From NCBI RefSeq assembly GCF_900182645.1, contig NZ_FXTA01000006.1, forward strand, positions 1-64,000: DNA of 64,000 nucleotides, given 5' to 3'. Of this stretch, positions 53,883-63,578 are shown piece by piece; within the stretch, counting starts at the first letter, position 1, and each line of letters opens with the position of its first letter. The notes under the pieces are model-generated. The model was not told the origin of the DNA. It saw only the letters and a program-made list of their open reading frames with translations, and searched no databases. Made by a program: the position numbers and the translations under genes. This stretch comes from Flavobacterium resistens (GTDB lineage: Bacteria > Bacteroidota > Bacteroidia > Flavobacteriales > Flavobacteriaceae).

Positions 53883-56800
53883 ATGAATAGTAAAAATAAA
53901 AAAATAGTCCTGCATCAAATGTGGACTACTAAAACTGCAGTATTCATGATTTTCATGCTTTTTCTTTCGGCAGGAATGTTTGCTCAGGAAAAAAAGCAGG
54001 TATCAGGAACTGTGTATGACAATACAGGAACTGTATTGCCGGGCGCTTCGGTAATTGAAGTGGGAACAAAAAATGCAACCACAACAGATTTTGACGGAAA
54101 ATTTACTTTGACGGTAGCCGTAGGAGGTTCGATTGAAGTTTCATTTATTGGATCAACAAATCAGAAAATACAAATTACTTCTGCAACTAAAAACCTTGAT
54201 GTTCGTTTACAAAATGACGGTTATCAATTAGCCGAAGTTCAGGTTGTAGCTGTTGGTTACGGAACTCAAAAGAAATCTGATTTAACTGGAGCAATTTCAA
54301 CTGTAAAAGCTGATGATTTAGTAAAAGGAACTATTTCATCTACAGAACAGGTTTTGCAAGGAAAAGTAGCAGGTTTAAATGTTATTCGTCCTTCGGGTGA
54401 TCCTGCAGCAGGCTCTACATTGCGTTTGCGTGGAGGAACTTCTTTAACTGCGAGCAACAATCCTTTAATTGTAGTTGACGGAATTGCTGGTGTTGATATC
54501 AACATAGTTCAGCCTTCTGATATTAAAACGGTTGACGTTTTGAAAGATGCTTCTGCAACTGCGATTTATGGTTCAAGAGGAGCAAACGGAGTTATCATTA
54601 TTACTACAAAATCAGGAACAAAAGGAGTTTCGGTTACGTATAGCGGATTATCAAGCATTGGTTATGTAACTGATAATTTAGATTTATTATCAGCAAATCA
54701 ATGGAGAAATTATGTTCGCCAAACTAATAATAAAGATGCTGTAGATTATGGTGCAAATACAAACTGGCAAAAAGCAATTGAGCAGACAGCTATTTCACAA
54801 TCACATACTTTAACTATTAATTCGGGTAAAGCTGACAGCGGTTTCAGAACTTCACTTTCATACTTAAATAATGAAGGAGTAATTAAGAATTCTGGTTTAG
54901 AAAGATTAAGCGGAAACATTAGCGCTTATCAATATCTGGGAGACAATAAAGATGTAAAATTTGACACGGGATTATTTGCTAATATCGATAAATGGCATCC
55001 AGTTGATTACAGAATTTTTGAATATGCTTATAACTTGAATCCGACAATTCCGGTTTATACGCCAACTGGAGAATTTTCATCTGTAGCACTTAATCAATAC
55101 TTTAATCCAGTTGAACTTTTGACAAACAGAACTGTTGATAATGAAAGACACAGACTTTTAGGTTATTTTAAAACGGAAGTTAAATTTTTGAATGATTTCT
55201 TGGCTGTTGCTAATATTTCGTTGGAGCATAATGCAGTTAAAGGAGGCACTTATAAACCAAGTTATGCTGTTCTAGAAGGAGCTACAGAAGGCGGTTATGC
55301 TCAAAGAACATATGCTGAATACACCAATGCGCAAGGCGAACTTTATGTGAATTACAATAAAGTAATCGACAAACATACTATCAGCGCACTTGCAGGATAT
55401 TCTTATTTAGAGAATATTTATCAAGGTTTTGGAGCACAAAGAAGTGGTTTTGTAACGGATGCTTTTAGCTATAATAATTTAGGTGCAGGTTACAAATATC
55501 GTTTAGGCGATGTGTATTCGTATAAAGGAAAATCAAATTTGGTTTCATTTTATGCTCGTGCAAATTATTCTTATGACGGAAAATATTTGCTGACTGCAAC
55601 AGTAAGAAGAGACGGTTCAAGCCGTTTTGGAGAAAACAACAAATGGGGAACTTTCCCGTCAGCTTCTGTGGCTTGGAAAATTTCAAATGAAGGATTTATG
55701 GATTCGACAAAAGGCTGGCTTGACAATTTAAAATTGAGAGTTGGTTATGGAGTAACAGGTAATCAAGACGGAATTGGAGAGTACAAATCGCTTTCTATTT
55801 TAGGAGTTGGAAACGATAGTTACTACGATCCTATTACAGGAACTTGGAGTTTGGCTTATTCACCACAGCAAAATCCAAATCCGGATTTGAAATGGGAATC
55901 AACTAAACAATTAAACATTGGTTTTGATTTTACACTTTTCAATAGAATTTCGGGTTCATTTGAATGGTATTCTAAAAATACGGAAGATTTATTATACACT
56001 TACGAAGTACCTCAGCCACCTTATTTAGTTGGAACTATGTTGGCAAACGTTGGTGAAATGTCAAACAAAGGAGTTGAGCTTACTTTGAATGCTGATATCA
56101 TCAAAGGACCAAAATTCAATTGGAATGCTAATTTGACACTTGGGCACAACGTTCAAAAAATCGAAAAATTATCGAATCCAACGTATAAAACAGATGTTAT
56201 TTACAGCGGTTCTTTACACGGTTTAGCAGGTATGTCTGGACAATATTCTCAAATTATTGCTGAAGGTTATCCTGTTGGAACTTTCTGGGGATTCAGAAAT
56301 GCTGGGCTTGATTCAACTGGAAAAATTCAGTACTATAACAAAGCAGGAGATGTTGTTGCAGAAAGCGCTTTAGTAGATGATGATAAAACAGATTTAGGAA
56401 ATATTCAGCCAGATTTGACATTAGGAATCGGAATGAATTTTACATACGGAAATTTTGATCTTGGAATCAGCGGTTACGGAATGTTTGGCCAAAAAGCATT
56501 AAACGCAACAAACATGATGCTTAATGATCCAACAAGATTGCCAGCTTATAATGTTCCAGATGATTTCTTAGGAAGCGGAATAACATCTTCTCCAAAATAT
56601 TCAGATTACTGGATTGAAGATGCTTCTTTCTTCAGACTTCAGACCGTTTCTTTTGGTTATACGATGCCTCTTGGCTTGCAAAAAAAGTCAAAACTTAGAA
56701 TTTATTTAATGGGAGAAAATCTTGCTGTTTTCACAAGTTATAAAGGTGTTGATCCAGAAATTGGCTTAAATGCGCAAAACGGCGTAAACGGTGTTATTGA

Positions 56801-56897
56801 CCAAACAGGTTTAGCATCTCCGGGTATCGACAGATATAACAACTATCCTAGACCAACAACAATTTCTGTTGGATTAAATTTCTCGCTGAATAACTAA
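53883..56897 (+). CDS. SusC/RagA-family TonB-linked outer-membrane transporter
   Basis: 1004 residues, normal for the family. Signal peptide (MFAQ), CarboxypepD_reg-like domain (VSGTVYDNTGTVLPGASV), TonB box region and plug (VAVGYGTQKKSDLTGAIS, RLRGGTSLTASNNPLIVVDG, DVLKDASATAIYGSRGANGV) and a C-terminal 22-strand barrel. It imports oligosaccharides in a pedal-bin complex with SusD, encoded next. The KSDLTGA and SRGANGVI motifs make the call secure. Confidence 0.95.
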   Translation: MNSKNKKIVLHQMWTTKTAVFMIFMLFLSAGMFAQEKKQVSGTVYDNTGTVLPGASVIEVGTKNATTTDFDGKFTLTVAVGGSIEVSFIGSTNQKIQITSATKNLDVRLQNDGYQLAEVQVVAVGYGTQKKSDLTGAISTVKADDLVKGTISSTEQVLQGKVAGLNVIRPSGDPAAGSTLRLRGGTSLTASNNPLIVVDGIAGVDINIVQPSDIKTVDVLKDASATAIYGSRGANGVIIITTKSGTKGVSVTYSGLSSIGYVTDNLDLLSANQWRNYVRQTNNKDAVDYGANTNWQKAIEQTAISQSHTLTINSGKADSGFRTSLSYLNNEGVIKNSGLERLSGNISAYQYLGDNKDVKFDTGLFANIDKWHPVDYRIFEYAYNLNPTIPVYTPTGEFSSVALNQYFNPVELLTNRTVDNERHRLLGYFKTEVKFLNDFLAVANISLEHNAVKGGTYKPSYAVLEGATEGGYAQRTYAEYTNAQGELYVNYNKVIDKHTISALAGYSYLENIYQGFGAQRSGFVTDAFSYNNLGAGYKYRLGDVYSYKGKSNLVSFYARANYSYDGKYLLTATVRRDGSSRFGENNKWGTFPSASVAWKISNEGFMDSTKGWLDNLKLRVGYGVTGNQDGIGEYKSLSILGVGNDSYYDPITGTWSLAYSPQQNPNPDLKWESTKQLNIGFDFTLFNRISGSFEWYSKNTEDLLYTYEVPQPPYLVGTMLANVGEMSNKGVELTLNADIIKGPKFNWNANLTLGHNVQKIEKLSNPTYKTDVIYSGSLHGLAGMSGQYSQIIAEGYPVGTFWGFRNAGLDSTGKIQYYNKAGDVVAESALVDDDKTDLGNIQPDLTLGIGMNFTYGNFDLGISGYGMFGQKALNATNMMLNDPTRLPAYNVPDDFLGSGITSSPKYSDYWIEDASFFRLQTVSFGYTMPLGLQKKSKLRIYLMGENLAVFTSYKGVDPEIGLNAQNGVNGVIDQTGLASPGIDRYNNYPRPTTISVGLNFSLNN

Positions 56898-56922
56898 GCG
56901 AATTAACTCAAAAATAGAACAA

Positions 56923-58425
56923 ATGAAAATCAAAATAACAGCAGCAATATTGATAAGCATGCTTTTTACGATATCATGTACAGATTTAAGTGAAGACTTA
57001 TATGATAAAGTAGAGGATGGAAATTTTGGAAATACTTCCAAAGAAGTTGATGCATTAGTTGGAGGGGCTTATTCTTCTCTGAGAGGATTCGCTGACGGAA
57101 TATCAAACAATTACCCAACTTGTGAATATGTATTCTTTTTAACTGAAACTGTTTCTGATGAAGCTACAATTCCTACCAGAGGAACAAACTGGTACGATGG
57201 CGGACAATATCAGGATGCTCAAAAACATACTTGGAAAGCGGATAACCGAATGATTCTTTCGGCTTGGCGTTACAATTATACCGGAATTGCAAAGATCAAC
57301 TCCATCATTTATCAAATCGATAAATCGTCTTTGTCTGATACTGCAAAAGCTCCGATTTATGCTGAATTAAAAGCTTTAAGAGCATACTATTATTACAATC
57401 TTTTAGATTTATTTGGAAATGTGCCAATTGTAACCAACTTTGAAGACACTTCACTTCCATCAAATTCTACAAGAAAACAAGTATATGATTTTGTTGAAAA
57501 GGAATTGACAGATGCTCTTCCGCATTTAAATTCAAATGTGGTGTATTCTAAAATGACTAAAAATGTAGCGTATTCTTTATTGGCAAGATTATATTTAAAT
57601 TCTGAAGCTTTTATCGGAACAGCACGTTGGCAGGATTGTTTGAACATGTGCCAAAAGATTTCTGGTTATTCATTAACGCCAGATTTCTTTGCCAATTTCG
57701 CTACAGAAAATCAAAAATCACCTGAAATCATTTTTGCAATTCCTTACGATTCAAAAGCAGGAACTGTTGGAAACTACATGAATTCAATGTCTTGCCACTA
57801 CTTGCATAAATTGACTGTTTCTGCAACTGCCGATTATCCTTGGAGCGCAAACGGAATGTGTGCACAGCCAGGAGTATTCTCAGCTTTTGCTGATACTGAC
57901 AAAAGAAAAAAATGTATGGTTGCCGGAGATCAGATCAATAAAGCTACAGGACAAGTGATCATTATGGATAGCGGTGAAAAGTTAACTTATACAGAAGAAG
58001 TTACTAGTGTAGCCGATGCTAAAGAAAATCAAGGAGTACGTTTAGGAAAATATGAAATGAAAGAAGGTGAACAGTGGGAACGTGATCACGATTTAGTGGT
58101 AATTCGTTATGCCGAAATCTTAATGATGCAGGCAGAATGTTACGTTCGTTTAGGATCTCCTGATTTGGCAAAACCATTCTTGCAACAAGTAACAGCGCGT
58201 GCAGGTGAAGAAATGCCAGCAACAATTGATCTTCATTTTATTGATCAGGAATTACTTAAGGAATTTACTTTTGAAGGAAGAAGAAGAACAGATAACATTC
58301 GTTTTGGAACATTTTTCTTGCCATGGTGGGAAAAAGGAACGACTGAAAAATACAGAGCTATTTTCCCAATTCCAAGTACCGTTTTAACTACAAATAAAAA
58401 CCTAAAACAGAATCCTGGGTATTAG
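56923..58425 (+). CDS. SusD/RagB-family surface glycan-binding lipoprotein
   Basis: 500 residues. Lipoprotein signal (LFTISC, Cys19). The SusD family is recognised by EVDALVGGAYSSLRGF, AELKALRAYYYYNLLDLFG, TRKQVYDFVEKELTDAL, VAYSLLARLYLNSEAF, the VVIRYAEILMMQAEC segment and the C-terminal ELLKEFTFEGRRRTDNIRFG. It binds the glycan at the surface and forms the lid of the SusC pore. It starts 25 nt after susC-like gene; a terminator follows. Confidence 0.95.
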   Translation: MKIKITAAILISMLFTISCTDLSEDLYDKVEDGNFGNTSKEVDALVGGAYSSLRGFADGISNNYPTCEYVFFLTETVSDEATIPTRGTNWYDGGQYQDAQKHTWKADNRMILSAWRYNYTGIAKINSIIYQIDKSSLSDTAKAPIYAELKALRAYYYYNLLDLFGNVPIVTNFEDTSLPSNSTRKQVYDFVEKELTDALPHLNSNVVYSKMTKNVAYSLLARLYLNSEAFIGTARWQDCLNMCQKISGYSLTPDFFANFATENQKSPEIIFAIPYDSKAGTVGNYMNSMSCHYLHKLTVSATADYPWSANGMCAQPGVFSAFADTDKRKKCMVAGDQINKATGQVIIMDSGEKLTYTEEVTSVADAKENQGVRLGKYEMKEGEQWERDHDLVVIRYAEILMMQAECYVRLGSPDLAKPFLQQVTARAGEEMPATIDLHFIDQELLKEFTFEGRRRTDNIRFGTFFLPWWEKGTTEKYRAIFPIPSTVLTTNKNLKQNPGY

Positions 58426-58433
58426 GTTATTGA

Positions 58434-58479
58434 ATGTCAGTCTTCCATGTTGGTTAGTCGTGGAAGGCTGACATATTTT
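58434..58479 (+). terminator. Terminator after the SusD-like gene
   Basis: Arms ATGTCAGTCTTCCA / TGGAAGGCTGACAT (one wobble) with a 13-nt loop and T-run. Read-through or a separate promoter must supply the two hydrolase genes. Confidence 0.85.
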
Positions 58480-58690
58480 TAAATCTGGATTATTCTTAGG
58501 TATAAATCATGGGAATATTATTAAACACATAGAAACACAGATTTTATGTGTAGGCAAAGAATATAAAAAAGAAACTTATTTCTTTCACAAAGATTGCTAT
58601 GTGCATTTTAAATAAGTGAAACGCCTTTTTTTGAGTGCTAAAAGCTATGTTTCTATGTGTTTAAAAATAAAAAAAACAAATTACATCAAT

Positions 58691-59938
58691 ATGAAAAGAT
58701 ATATCACCTTATTGTTTTTTGGGATCGTGAATATTTTAATCGCCGCCGGATGTAGCAGCAGTGATGACAAAGGTCCAGATAAACCAACTGAACCGGAAAC
58801 ACTTGCTCCTGTCGCGATTGAAAAAACGAACAGCACCAAAATTTACGTTCATTATATGCCTTGGTTCGAAACCAATGAAAGCAGTGCCGATAAAAAATGG
58901 GGATATCACTGGACAATGGCAAATAAAAATCCAAATACTATTGGAGCAAACAACCGCAGGGAAATTGCATCCTACTATTATCCACTGATTGGGCCTTATC
59001 ATTCGGGCGACAATAATGTGATTGAAAATCATTTATTATTGATGAAATATTCAGGAATCGATGGTGTTTTGATCGATTGGTACGGCACTTATGACGTAAA
59101 CGATTACCGAATGGTAAAAGAAAATACAGAGCAATTAATTGCCATGCTAAGTAAAGTCGGACTTGAATATGCAATTGTTTATGAAGACCGAGTAACAACA
59201 AATGTTGTAAATGCAGGAAAAGCAATTTCTGTTACCAGTGCTGCAAAAACTGATTTAGCTTACATGCAGACGAATTATTTTTCTAACGCCAACTACATCA
59301 AAATAAACGGAAAACCTCTATTGCTGAATTTCGGTCCAATTGTATTGCAGACACCAGCCGAATGGACAAATGTTTTTAGCACATTATCTGCAAAACCTAC
59401 TTTCCTGACGCTTTGGGATCAATCTGTTGAAGCGGGAGATAATGCTTCTGGAGAATATTCATGGGTTTATAAAAACAGCACTTATTTAACGAATTGGTAC
59501 ACCAATACAAAACCAAAACTTTCAGTTGCAATGGGAAGTGCTTATCCTGGTTTTAAAGATTTTTATGCCGAAGGTGGAGGCGGAGCAGCAATTGGATGGA
59601 CAATTGAGCACAACAATGGCGCAACGCTTGATGAAACGCTTTCTTTGGCTAAAAATGCAAACCTGAGTTATTTGCAGTTGATTACTTGGAATGACTTTGG
59701 TGAAGGTACAATGTTTGAACCAACAGTTGAATTTGGTTACAATTATATCGAAAAAGTAAAAACTTTTGCCGGAGTAAAAAACACCGAATCCTATTTTGCA
59801 GATATCAGCAAACTATATAACCTAAGAGTTGAAAAGAAAAGCAGTGCCGATGCTCAGAAAAAATTAGATCAGGCTTTTAATTATTTTGTTTCGATGCAAC
59901 CTGCAAAAGCAAAACAAGTAATAAGCGAAATAAAATAA
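58691..59938 (+). CDS. GH71/GH99-like glycoside hydrolase lipoprotein
   Basis: 415 residues from the ATG at 58691, chosen because it puts the lipobox (IAAGC) at the right distance; an upstream start at 58616 would bury it. The signature IYVHYMPWFETNE, the DGVLIDWYG strand and the WNDFGEGTMFEPT motif match the GH99/GH71-type (beta/alpha)8 fold; the Glu of FGEG and of FEP occupy positions likely catalytic. GH99 acts on alpha-mannosides, GH71 on alpha-1,3-glucan. With a GH97 next to it an alpha-glucan substrate seems more likely. Specific activity is not established. Confidence 0.75.
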   Translation: MKRYITLLFFGIVNILIAAGCSSSDDKGPDKPTEPETLAPVAIEKTNSTKIYVHYMPWFETNESSADKKWGYHWTMANKNPNTIGANNRREIASYYYPLIGPYHSGDNNVIENHLLLMKYSGIDGVLIDWYGTYDVNDYRMVKENTEQLIAMLSKVGLEYAIVYEDRVTTNVVNAGKAISVTSAAKTDLAYMQTNYFSNANYIKINGKPLLLNFGPIVLQTPAEWTNVFSTLSAKPTFLTLWDQSVEAGDNASGEYSWVYKNSTYLTNWYTNTKPKLSVAMGSAYPGFKDFYAEGGGGAAIGWTIEHNNGATLDETLSLAKNANLSYLQLITWNDFGEGTMFEPTVEFGYNYIEKVKTFAGVKNTESYFADISKLYNLRVEKKSSADAQKKLDQAFNYFVSMQPAKAKQVISEIK

Positions 59939-59963
59939 GAGCTGTAATTAATACAATTAAATA

Positions 59964-61982
59964 ATGAAAAACATAAGATATAGATACTGCCTGATCGCAT
60001 TAGCCTCAATGCTGATTTGCGCTTGCGGTACTAAAAAAACGACATATAAAATCAGCTCTCCTGGAAAAAACACCGAATTAGTTTTTGAATTGACTGCTTC
60101 TGGACAACCTCAATATAGTTTTACTTCTGGCGGAAAATCGGTTATTGAGCCTTCTTTGCTGGGTTTTGAGTTTCAGGGAATTCAAAAAATGACAGATGGT
60201 TTTGAAGTAGTTTCTACCGAAGAAAAAACTTCCGATGAAACTTGGGAACAACCTTGGGGAGAATTCAAAAAAGTGAGAGATCATCACAATGAATTGATTG
60301 TTCATTTAAAAGAAGCAAAAGGTGAGGAACGCTTGGTTGATATTATTTTCAGAGTTTTTGACGATGGTTTAGGATTTCGCTACTCTTTTCCCAAACAACC
60401 TAATTTAGGAAAAGTGAAGATCTCGAATGAAATTACGCAGTTCACTTTCAAATCAAATAATGACGTTTGGTGGATTCCTGTGCACCGCGAAAATAGTTAT
60501 TATGAAAGTGAATATCGCAAAACGCCAATCAGCAAAACCGATACCATTAATACTCCGGCTACTTTCGAAACAAAAGAGAAATTATATGTAGCGATTCACG
60601 AAGCTAACTTGACTGATTTTGCTTCAATGACACTTTTAAAAACAAGTGATAAACAATACAAAAGTGATTTAGTGCCTTGGGCTGATGGTGTAAAAGTGTA
60701 TGCCGAAACTCCTTTTGTAACGCCTTGGAGAACTATTGTTGTCGGAAAAACTCCAGGTGATGTGGCGACTTCGACTATTATGCTGAATTTAAATGAACCT
60801 TCAAAAATTGAAGATCTTTCCTGGATTACACCATCAAAATATATTGGAATTTGGTGGGGAATGCATTTAGAAAAATTCACTTGGGGACAAGGGCCTAAAC
60901 ACGGTGCTACTACAAAAAATACCAAAGAATATATTGATTTTGCTGCGAAAAACAATTTTGACGGCGTTCTGGTTGAAGGCTGGAACGAGGGCTGGGACGG
61001 CGACTGGACTGCCGACGGATCTGCATTTAGTTTTGTAAAAGCCTATCCAGATTTTAATTTGGAAGAAATTACAAAATATGCAGCCATAAAAAATGTCCGA
61101 TTAATTGGCCACCATGAAACTGCGGGCGCTTCTAAACATTATGAAAGTCAGCTTGAAGATGCTTTTAAACTGTATCAAAAAATGGGAGTTAATTCGGTGA
61201 AAACGGGTTATGTAAACAAGTATTTGGATAAAAAAGAATGGCACGATAGCCAGTATGGAGCGCGTCATTACAGAAAAGTAATTGAAACGGCGGCTAAATA
61301 CCATATTATGATTGATAATCACGAGCCGATGAAAGGAACGGGAATTCAACGCACGTATCCAAACTTTATGTCGCAAGAAGGCGGAAGAGGACAGGAATAC
61401 AATGCATGGTCTGTAGATGGCGGAAATACTCCACAACATTTAACAACTTTGCCATTTACAAGAATGCTTTCCGGACCTTTTGATTATACGCCCGGGAATT
61501 TCAATTTTGATTATAAAACGCCTTCTGGAGCACGAGTGCAAACGACTTTAGCGAATCAATTGGCTTTGTATGTTATTATTTTCAGTCCGTTGCAAATGGC
61601 TTCTGATTTGCCAGAAAATTATGTTGGCAAGCCTGAATTTCAATTCATAAAGGATGTTCCTTGTACGTGGTCATACACAAAAGTTTTGGATTCTAAAATT
61701 GGAGAATACACTACAATTGTTCGTAAAGATTGGGACGAGAAAAACTGGTATTTAGGTTCAATTACAAACAAAGATGCCAGAGATTTAAAAGTGGAATTGT
61801 CATTTTTAGATGCCGGAAAAGAATATGAGGCAACCATTTATGCTGATGGAGAAGGAGCAAATTATAAAACAAATCCGTATCCGGTTACGATTTCAAAACA
61901 AAAAGTAAATAATAAAAGCGTAATAAATATCAAATTGGCAGCTGGAGGAGGAACAGCTATAAAATTCACTCCGTTAAATTAA
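59964..61982 (+). CDS. GH97 glycoside hydrolase (SusB-like, inverting type)
   Basis: 672 residues. Lipoprotein-like signal (LICAC). N-terminal GH97 beta-sandwich (YKISSPGKNTELVFELT), central (beta/alpha)8 barrel (YIGIWWGMHLE, FDGVLVEGWNEGWDGDW, RLIGHHETAGASKHY) and a small C-terminal beta domain. The acids used by inverting SusB-type alpha-glucosidases appear present: Glu in GHHET, in DNHEPMKGTG and in SQEGGRGQEYNAW, with no Asp nucleophile where retaining members have it (SVKTGYV). Alpha-glucosidase action on imported oligosaccharides fits the locus. Confidence 0.88.
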   Translation: MKNIRYRYCLIALASMLICACGTKKTTYKISSPGKNTELVFELTASGQPQYSFTSGGKSVIEPSLLGFEFQGIQKMTDGFEVVSTEEKTSDETWEQPWGEFKKVRDHHNELIVHLKEAKGEERLVDIIFRVFDDGLGFRYSFPKQPNLGKVKISNEITQFTFKSNNDVWWIPVHRENSYYESEYRKTPISKTDTINTPATFETKEKLYVAIHEANLTDFASMTLLKTSDKQYKSDLVPWADGVKVYAETPFVTPWRTIVVGKTPGDVATSTIMLNLNEPSKIEDLSWITPSKYIGIWWGMHLEKFTWGQGPKHGATTKNTKEYIDFAAKNNFDGVLVEGWNEGWDGDWTADGSAFSFVKAYPDFNLEEITKYAAIKNVRLIGHHETAGASKHYESQLEDAFKLYQKMGVNSVKTGYVNKYLDKKEWHDSQYGARHYRKVIETAAKYHIMIDNHEPMKGTGIQRTYPNFMSQEGGRGQEYNAWSVDGGNTPQHLTTLPFTRMLSGPFDYTPGNFNFDYKTPSGARVQTTLANQLALYVIIFSPLQMASDLPENYVGKPEFQFIKDVPCTWSYTKVLDSKIGEYTTIVRKDWDEKNWYLGSITNKDARDLKVELSFLDAGKEYEATIYADGEGANYKTNPYPVTISKQKVNNKSVINIKLAAGGGTAIKFTPLN

Positions 61983-62031
61983 TTGAATTAGTTTTCGTTT
62001 TATTTTAGTTAAGTTTAAGTTTGAGCAAATG

Positions 62032-62061
62032 AGCCCGATTTCTTTTTAAAGATTTCGGGCT
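62032..62061 (+). terminator. Terminator of the polysaccharide locus
   Basis: Arms AGCCCGA / TCGGGCT around an A/T-rich loop, followed by T-rich sequence, 50 nt after the GH97 stop codon. Confidence 0.7.
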
Positions 62062-62076
62062 TGTTTATTTTTTGTT

Positions 62077-62105
62077 TCAGGTTTCAGGTTTCAAGTTTCA
62101 AGTTT
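62077..62105. repeat. GTTTCAGG/GTTTCAAG short tandem repeat
   Basis: Tandem copies of a 7-base TTTCAGG/TTTCAAG unit, the reverse complement of the repeats at 40239-40273 and related to 41305-41370. Confidence 0.6.
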
Positions 62106-62119
62106 AACGTTGACAGTTT

Positions 62120-62236
62120 AACCGCAAAGCACGCAAGGTTTTTATTATCTGTATGGCTTAATATAAACGCAAAGTTCGCAAAGCTTTGTGTAAAAAAACT
62201 TTGCGAACTTTGCGTAATCCTTAGCGTGCTTTGCGG
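62120..62236. repeat. Intergenic nested palindrome, copy 2
   Basis: Same element as 40088-40228: outer AACCGCAAAGCACGC and GCGTGCTTTGCGG, inner CGCAAAGTTCGCAAA and TTTGCGAACTTTGCG. It is followed by a run of CTTAG(A/C)(A/C)-type short repeats to 62282. Confidence 0.8.
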
Positions 62237-62287
62237 GAAATAAAAACTTAGTATCTCAGAACCTTAGCACCTTAGCATCTTAAAAAA

Positions 62288-63205
62288 TTATTTATGAAGT
62301 TTAACATGGCTTCCAAAAGTATAAACAGCAGCTATAGTTGGTCCATTATAACCCCATTTAAAGAAACCATTTAGTCTTTCTTTTTGAGCATCAACTCTAA
62401 TGTTTAAGCCTGTAAATCCTGCTGTTAAACTAAAGTTTTTATAAACGTTATATAATACAGAAAGGTTGTAGCTCAAAATACGGCCATCGATATCATTTAC
62501 TTTTAAAGCGAAGTAATTGAAATTAGCATAAAGTCCCACTTTTTTGCCTAATACAAATTCTCCCCAAACACCAATATCTGGTAATGGCGCAGTTACACCG
62601 AAATCATCATGAAATTCGACGCCCTGTGTCTGACCTTCTAGTCTCAGACCAACATCTATTAACATTACGTGAGCACCTATTAAGGCACCTATTTCATAAG
62701 TTGGTTTTGACACAAACGCGTAGCCATAATATATTCTAATAATTTGATTGTCAAAAAATGCTGAAACACGACCATCAATTGGATAAGTATGATCACCGAA
62801 TTCGATATCTTTTTGAAGGGTTTTTGTTGATGTTCTGTCTAAATAATAATATTCAGAACCTAGTCTTGATCTTCTTGAAATGCGCCACTCAAAAGAAGCA
62901 GCAAATGATTGGGTGTTTTTTTTAAAACCGAGATCTTTTTCAAAATCGATCATATTTCCAAAATTACCGTTGTTGCTTCCTACTTCTACCTGTGTGTTGT
63001 TTATTGGAAAAAATGCACCGGCTGTAAATTTAAATCGACGTGCGTGCCAAGGCAAATCTTCGGGATCATAATTTTGACCTTCGTCAGATTTTAAAGAGTT
63101 GTTTTGTACGGCGGGTAAAGTTTCGGCTGGAATTTCGGCAGTAGTTTGTGCTTTGGCCAAAAAACAAGAGAAGAAAACTATCATAAAACAAATTAATTTT
63201 TTCAT
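62288..63205 (-). CDS. Outer-membrane beta-barrel protein
   Basis: 305 residues from the ATG at 63203-63205, which begins the signal peptide (FLAKAQTT); a start at 63256 would add 17 residues before it. The mature part has many amphipathic strands (RFKFTAGAFFPINNTQVEV, FAASFEWRISRRSRLGSEYY, IIRIYYGYAFVSKPTYEIGA) and ends with PTIAAVYTFGSHVKL. I do not know the family or substrate. Single gene. Confidence 0.8.
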   Translation of the reverse strand: MKKLICFMIVFFSCFLAKAQTTAEIPAETLPAVQNNSLKSDEGQNYDPEDLPWHARRFKFTAGAFFPINNTQVEVGSNNGNFGNMIDFEKDLGFKKNTQSFAASFEWRISRRSRLGSEYYYLDRTSTKTLQKDIEFGDHTYPIDGRVSAFFDNQIIRIYYGYAFVSKPTYEIGALIGAHVMLIDVGLRLEGQTQGVEFHDDFGVTAPLPDIGVWGEFVLGKKVGLYANFNYFALKVNDIDGRILSYNLSVLYNVYKNFSLTAGFTGLNIRVDAQKERLNGFFKWGYNGPTIAAVYTFGSHVKLHK

Positions 63206-63370
63206 CGGATTTAATTTTAGAGTTTTTGATAAATTTTTAACACTTAAAGTTAACAAAAAAAATCATTCATTTAATTTTTTGCCGTTTATTATTTAGATAA
63301 TTCCGTTGATTATCAGTTTGATAGTGTTTTGAGATTCAAAAATTTATAAAATATCTCTTGAAAACGAGAG

Positions 63371-63474
63371 CCGCGTGAGGGATAGAAGCTGGCTGCCGAA
63401 GCAGCGCGGATAGCCCGACAGCTTTTAAAAAAAGGCCTCAATACGCACAAAGCATATTAAGGCCTTTTTTTAAA
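63371..63474. other. GC-rich intergenic element with strong hairpin terminator
   Basis: 63371-63424 reads as an unusually GC-rich element (GCGTGAGGGATAGAAGC, then GCGCGGATAGCCCGAC), followed at 63426-63474 by a long A/T-flanked hairpin AAAAAAAGGCC / GGCCTTTTTTT. The GAGGGATAGAAG...GGATAGCCCGAC pattern recurs between flavobacterial genes; it may be a small structured RNA (for example of Flavo-1 type), which I cannot confirm. The 63475-63578 remainder holds inverted ATGAGTTATGAGT-type repeats. Confidence 0.5.
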
Positions 63475-63578
63475 AGGTGGCACGCCCTTATTGAAGTTAT
63501 GAGTTATGAGTTTTGAAATGTAAAATGATGACATATAGTGTGAATTCATAATTCATAATTCAAAACTCATAACTAAAA

